Origin: Deltaproteobacteria bacterium
GTDB taxonomy: Bacteria > Desulfobacterota > Binatia > UBA9968
Assembly (NCBI GenBank): GCA_016193465.1
Contig: JACPSE010000179.1
Coordinates: 1-32,622 of the forward strand
DNA length: 32,622 nt
Direction of reading: 5' to 3'
Shown piece after piece: positions 29,830 to 32,622 of this stretch. The notes under the pieces are model-generated. The model made no database searches. It was not told the origin of the DNA and saw only the letters and a program-made list of their open reading frames with translations. The translations under genes were made by a program, and so were the position numbers. How positions within the stretch are numbered: the stretch's first letter is position 1; each line of letters starts with the position of its first letter.

Positions 29830-31209
29830 CTAGGCTCCCCTGACTTTAGGTGACCCTACAGACTCGGCTGCCGCTTTGCGGATTCGGGCAATAAGGCCAG
29901 CGTAGGTGTCCTCCACCATCACGTTCGGGATGATGGACAGGTCCATCTTGTCAACCTCCAACCGACCGGCAGCCCGTGGCACGCCAATATACCGATCGGC
30001 GTATGCCACAATGTTGTACTCTCCCTCCGAGCCTACGAGGCGAGGAGGCCTCGGTGCGATTTTCGCGCGGACCATCCCAGTCTCAAAGTCGATATCGCGC
30101 AAATAGGGACCCAGCTCTCCAGAGAAGTAATTCTCGATCCGATCGGCATCGAGCTTGTGGAATGCGATTCCGAATCTGAAACAATCACACGCCGCACAAT
30201 CCGTTGGCGCACCAATGATCTGTTGCCGGACACGATGAGCTGCCTTGCTAAACCAGATCTCTTCAAACGTGTTCTGGCCAAGATTGCCGACCGAGTACTT
30301 GTAACAGAGTTGGACGTCTCCATTTGCCAGAACGGTTGCAGTCGTGAACGCCGCGCGACAGTCATAGAAGCGCATGAGCGGATGCTCCCCCAACTGGAAT
30401 CGCTCCCTTAGACTAAGCACGTTTCGCGCCTTCGGGTTGTTAGACCACACGTAGAGGCCATGGCAATTGCCTGGAAACCGTCGGCGAACGTCTGATGCGT
30501 AGAGGAATGGCAATAGCATGACTGCCTTCAGATTGTTCTGGATCACATGCAAGGCCGCCTCATCGAAGACGCGCTGCGCATGATCTCGGATCGGATACAG
30601 ACTCTCGTGGATCAAGTCCCGATCCGGATAGCGCACTACCATCGGGAGAAACCGCACGACATCGAAGTCGTGACGGTCCCAGAAATCAAGGATCTCAACA
30701 GACTCCTCAAGGTTGGATCTCATCGTCGTCGAATTTACGAGAAAAGAGGTACCTTTGCCCTTAAACGCCTCTCTCGTCGACAACATGTTATCCAGAGTCT
30801 GCTTATAATCGGCCCCTCGCCGGATATACTCGAAGGTCTCCTTGCGAATGCCATCAAATGAAAAATTAATTATTTCCATGTTGGAAGCCAGCAGGACAGC
30901 AATCTTCGCCCTATTTAGTAGCGTGCCATTGGTGATGATCTGCATTTGCATATCCAGGTCGGTGAGGCCGCGCATCAATCTGTCGAAGTCTCGATACATC
31001 AGAGGCTCAAAACCAGATGCCACAGAGACGAAGGCTCCCCTCAAGGCTTTGAGCCTGGGTAACAGGGTAACGTCAAAGACAGGTCGTTTCTCTGCCGACA
31101 TGAAACTTACGTGGCACATCCGGCACCGGAGATTACACGTTTCTACCGGATCGATTTCGATCATCTTGGGCAACGTGAGCACACCGTTCATATCGTAGTA
31201 CTTGCTCAT
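29830..31209 (-). CDS. Radical SAM protein with SPASM-type C-terminus
   Basis: A 459-aa radical SAM enzyme from ATG 31207-31209, chosen for GGGAG five nt upstream (the frame is open a further 24 codons). The cluster motif is CNLRCRMC (Cys25, Cys29, Cys32) in EIDPVETCNLRCRMCH, followed by IITNGTLL and NFSFDGIRKETFEYIRRG. C-terminal cysteines in DCRAAFTTATVLANGDVQLCYKYSVGN and TDCAACDCF fit a SPASM or twitch auxiliary iron-sulfur domain. The last 80 residues are extra. It lies downstream of the Wzt gene with a 241-nt gap that holds a possible 58-aa ORF, and is convergent with the GT4 gene. SPASM proteins often modify peptides, but many in polysaccharide loci have unknown substrates. Confidence 0.87.
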   Translation of the reverse strand: MSKYYDMNGVLTLPKMIEIDPVETCNLRCRMCHVSFMSAEKRPVFDVTLLPRLKALRGAFVSVASGFEPLMYRDFDRLMRGLTDLDMQMQIITNGTLLNRAKIAVLLASNMEIINFSFDGIRKETFEYIRRGADYKQTLDNMLSTREAFKGKGTSFLVNSTTMRSNLEESVEILDFWDRHDFDVVRFLPMVVRYPDRDLIHESLYPIRDHAQRVFDEAALHVIQNNLKAVMLLPFLYASDVRRRFPGNCHGLYVWSNNPKARNVLSLRERFQLGEHPLMRFYDCRAAFTTATVLANGDVQLCYKYSVGNLGQNTFEEIWFSKAAHRVRQQIIGAPTDCAACDCFRFGIAFHKLDADRIENYFSGELGPYLRDIDFETGMVRAKIAPRPPRLVGSEGEYNIVAYADRYIGVPRAAGRLEVDKMDLSIIPNVMVEDTYAGLIARIRKAAAESVGSPKVRGA

Positions 31210-31240
31210 ATAGGCTCCCTGGGAGTTCCTGGCTAACTTT

Positions 31241-31417
31241 CTAGCTTGGCCTGGCGCAGCCAAAACGGCCCTGTACGGCACCCTCCCTTGTGGCCAGAAT
31301 CGTTTTTGTCGCGTCCGCTTCCATGCTTGCAGAATGTTCCATTACGGCCTGACTGCGAGATAACCAGGTTGTTGGTTGAGAGACCCGAATGAGAAAAGAA
31401 TCATCTGCAAAAAGCAT
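31241..31417 (-). CDS. Hypothetical 58-aa ORF upstream of the radical SAM gene
   Basis: Unrecognised. ATG 31415-31417 lies three nt after AGAGG, 33 nt downstream of the Wzt stop codon, and the frame ends 31 nt before the radical SAM gene. The product starts MLFADDSFLIRVSQPTTWLS and ends RFGCARPS; it has no membrane segment, one Cys and many Ser/Thr. The position would suit a substrate peptide of the SPASM protein, but the sequence shows no leader-core organisation, and it could equally be a chance frame or a gene remnant. Confidence 0.3.
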   Translation of the reverse strand: MLFADDSFLIRVSQPTTWLSRSQAVMEHSASMEADATKTILATREGAVQGRFGCARPS

Positions 31418-31450
31418 ATGCCTCTTACCGCTCTGGATATCTGTCTTTGC

Positions 31451-32622
31451 TCACTTCGGCAACTCCCTGGGATCAAGCCGTTTATAGGAGAAAGTCGATT
31501 TTACACCTCGGACGAGACCCGGATCAGCTGCCGGGGGCACTGACCCTTGCTCGGTAAAGCCCAAAACCTCTATATTGACTGCATCCACAGCAAAAAAATT
31601 CTTTAATGCTATGTATCGCTGGTATGCGCCCACGTGCAGTGTATATAAACCGGGCTTGAGATTGTTTTGCAAGGTAAAGTCCACGCTGTATAGGCCGGGT
31701 TCTAAATTCCACCGGGGCTGTCCCCCGTCGTCGTTGTATACTAGAAAAACAAATGCGCCGTCAGCCATCCGAATGGCTGCGCCGAAACTCACATCCTCGA
31801 CGGGTTCAAAAACCTCCAACTCTAACGACACCGTGATGGGTTGTTGCCAGTATACGCTAAAGCTGTTCATGACCCGATTGAGCAGTTTAATGCGTCTTAC
31901 GCGCATCGCAGAACCTCCACCGGCTTGGTGGTCCCGGTCAGTCAGAACCTTCTCGGCCGCGTCCACTTTCGCGCTCAAGTACTCTGCAACTACATTGTCG
32001 ACAGCCCCCAAGGCTTGGATCCTGCCGTCGCGCAAAAGCAGTGCCTTGGAGCAAAGGGCTTTTACCGTGCTCATGCTATGGCTCACCATGACGACGGTCC
32101 TCCCTTCACGGGCAACTTCTTCCATTCTCCCTATACACTTCCTTTGAAACTCTATATCCCCTACTGTCAAAACCTCGTCGACCAACAAAATTTCTGGCTG
32201 TAAATGCGCGGCCACGGAAAAAGCGAGCCGCAAATACATGCCGCTTGAATAGTGCTTCACCGGAGTGTCGATGAATTTCTCCACCTCAGCGAAGGCTACG
32301 ATCTCATCGAATTTCCGCTCGATTTCTTTCGTCTTCATCCCCAGGATGGCGCCATTAAAGTAAACATTTTCGCGGCCGGTAAGCTCCGGATGGAAGCCCG
32401 TGCCCACTTCCAGGAGGGACCCGACCCGGCCAAAGACTTCAGCCTCACCCTCGGTCGGAGCTGTAATCCGCGACAGGATCCTCAGCAGCGTGCTCTTGCC
32501 AGCCCCGTTTCGGCCGATGATCCCCACGACCTCTCCCCTTTTCACCTCAAAGGAGACATCTTTGAGCGCCCAGAGGTAATTATCCGAGGACTGACTGGTG
32601 ACTGCTGACCGTTGACCGTTGA
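31451..32622 (-). CDS. wzt: Wzt-like O-antigen ABC transporter ATPase (N-terminus beyond right edge)
   Basis: ATP-binding subunit of a Wzm/Wzt polysaccharide exporter; 390 codons are in the window and the frame stays open to the edge, so the start lies outside. Walker A GIIGRNGAGKST is followed by the signature HYSSGMYLRLAFSVA, Walker B ILLVDEVLTVGD and the switch His in VSHSM. After the ATPase (about 220 residues) comes a C-terminal beta-sandwich typical of Wzt, which binds the glycan end: LELEVFEPVEDVSFGAAIRMADGAFVF and LKPGLYTLHVGAYQ. An internal GTG at 32545 could be mistaken for the start, but the preceding codons (SSDNYLWALKDVSFEVKRGE) are standard Wzt sequence. The heptamer array 32588-32622 is read in frame just before them. 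Confirms export of the glycan by the ABC route. Confidence 0.93.
   Translation of the reverse strand, partial: NGQRSAVTSQSSDNYLWALKDVSFEVKRGEVVGIIGRNGAGKSTLLRILSRITAPTEGEAEVFGRVGSLLEVGTGFHPELTGRENVYFNGAILGMKTKEIERKFDEIVAFAEVEKFIDTPVKHYSSGMYLRLAFSVAAHLQPEILLVDEVLTVGDIEFQRKCIGRMEEVAREGRTVVMVSHSMSTVKALCSKALLLRDGRIQALGAVDNVVAEYLSAKVDAAEKVLTDRDHQAGGGSAMRVRRIKLLNRVMNSFSVYWQQPITVSLELEVFEPVEDVSFGAAIRMADGAFVFLVYNDDGGQPRWNLEPGLYSVDFTLQNNLKPGLYTLHVGAYQRYIALKNFFAVDAVNIEVLGFTEQGSVPPAADPGLVRGVKSTFSYKRLDPRELPK
32588..32622. repeat. Heptamer array in the N-terminal coding part of wzt
   Basis: Five units: GGACTGA, CTGGTGA, CTGCTGA, CCGTTGA, CCGTTGA, reaching the window edge and probably continuing. It is open in the wzt frame (NGQRSAVTSQS on the minus strand), in the variable loop before WALKDVSFEV. 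Confidence 0.75.

Overview
The window reads as a chromosomal segment of a Gram-negative bacterium. It has type IV pilus genes, sigma-54-type promoters, a Wzt-like O-antigen exporter ATPase and nucleotide-sugar genes. The gene order tmk-holB-metG-tatD and the pilX/pilW/pilV/fimT minor-pilin sets resemble Deltaproteobacteria and NC10-like lineages, but the exact taxon cannot be fixed by eye. Almost everything is on the minus strand, so transcription mostly runs right to left; the one clear plus-strand gene is a glycosyltransferase at 28433.

Layout from left to right. (1) 1-4826: housekeeping block with a partial bacterioferritin, TatD nuclease, a small retropepsin-like protease, MetG, HolB and thymidylate kinase, most of them abutting or overlapping by 1-4 nt. 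(2) 4930-7128: a membrane histidine kinase followed by a CheY-like receiver. (3) 7283-19847: a type IV pilus region with PilB ATPase, four PilX-type proteins, two PilW, two PilV, three FimT/GspH pseudopilins and prepilin peptidase PilD. The minor pilins form two related cassettes (fimT-pilV-pilW-pilX and pilX-fimT-fimT-pilV-pilW-pilX). Three sequences fit the sigma-54 -24/-12 spacing, upstream of fimT, of the second cassette and of pilX-pilB; a stem-loop terminator closes the second cassette. An orphan two-HTH protein sits between that terminator and the pilX-pilB promoter. (4) 19878-32622: a surface-polysaccharide locus with a heptose-kinase-type GHMP kinase, a nucleotidyltransferase, a GDP-fucose-synthase-like reductase, a second SDR, a DegT-fold enzyme whose PLP lysine is replaced by histidine, a paired TPP-dependent E1 alpha/beta enzyme without E2/E3, two radical SAM proteins, a GT4 glycosyltransferase and a Wzt-type ABC ATPase running off the right edge.

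The genes in (4) suggest a pathway to an unusual GDP-activated sugar: kinase and guanylyltransferase activation, 3-deoxygenation by a ColD-like dehydratase, possibly addition of a two-carbon branch by the E1 pair, then SDR reduction/epimerisation and export of the glycan. This is inference, but the combination is the strongest candidate here for an undescribed pathway.

A second unusual layer is a family of degenerate 7-nt periodic arrays (4071-4140, 4846-4908, 17033-17115, 18241-18303, 32588-32622) and 8-nt periodic arrays (4311-4382, 16960-17023). They lie between genes, over start and stop codons, and inside two coding regions. The clearest case is nine octamers (72 nt, exactly 24 codons) in frame in the LID region of thymidylate kinase.
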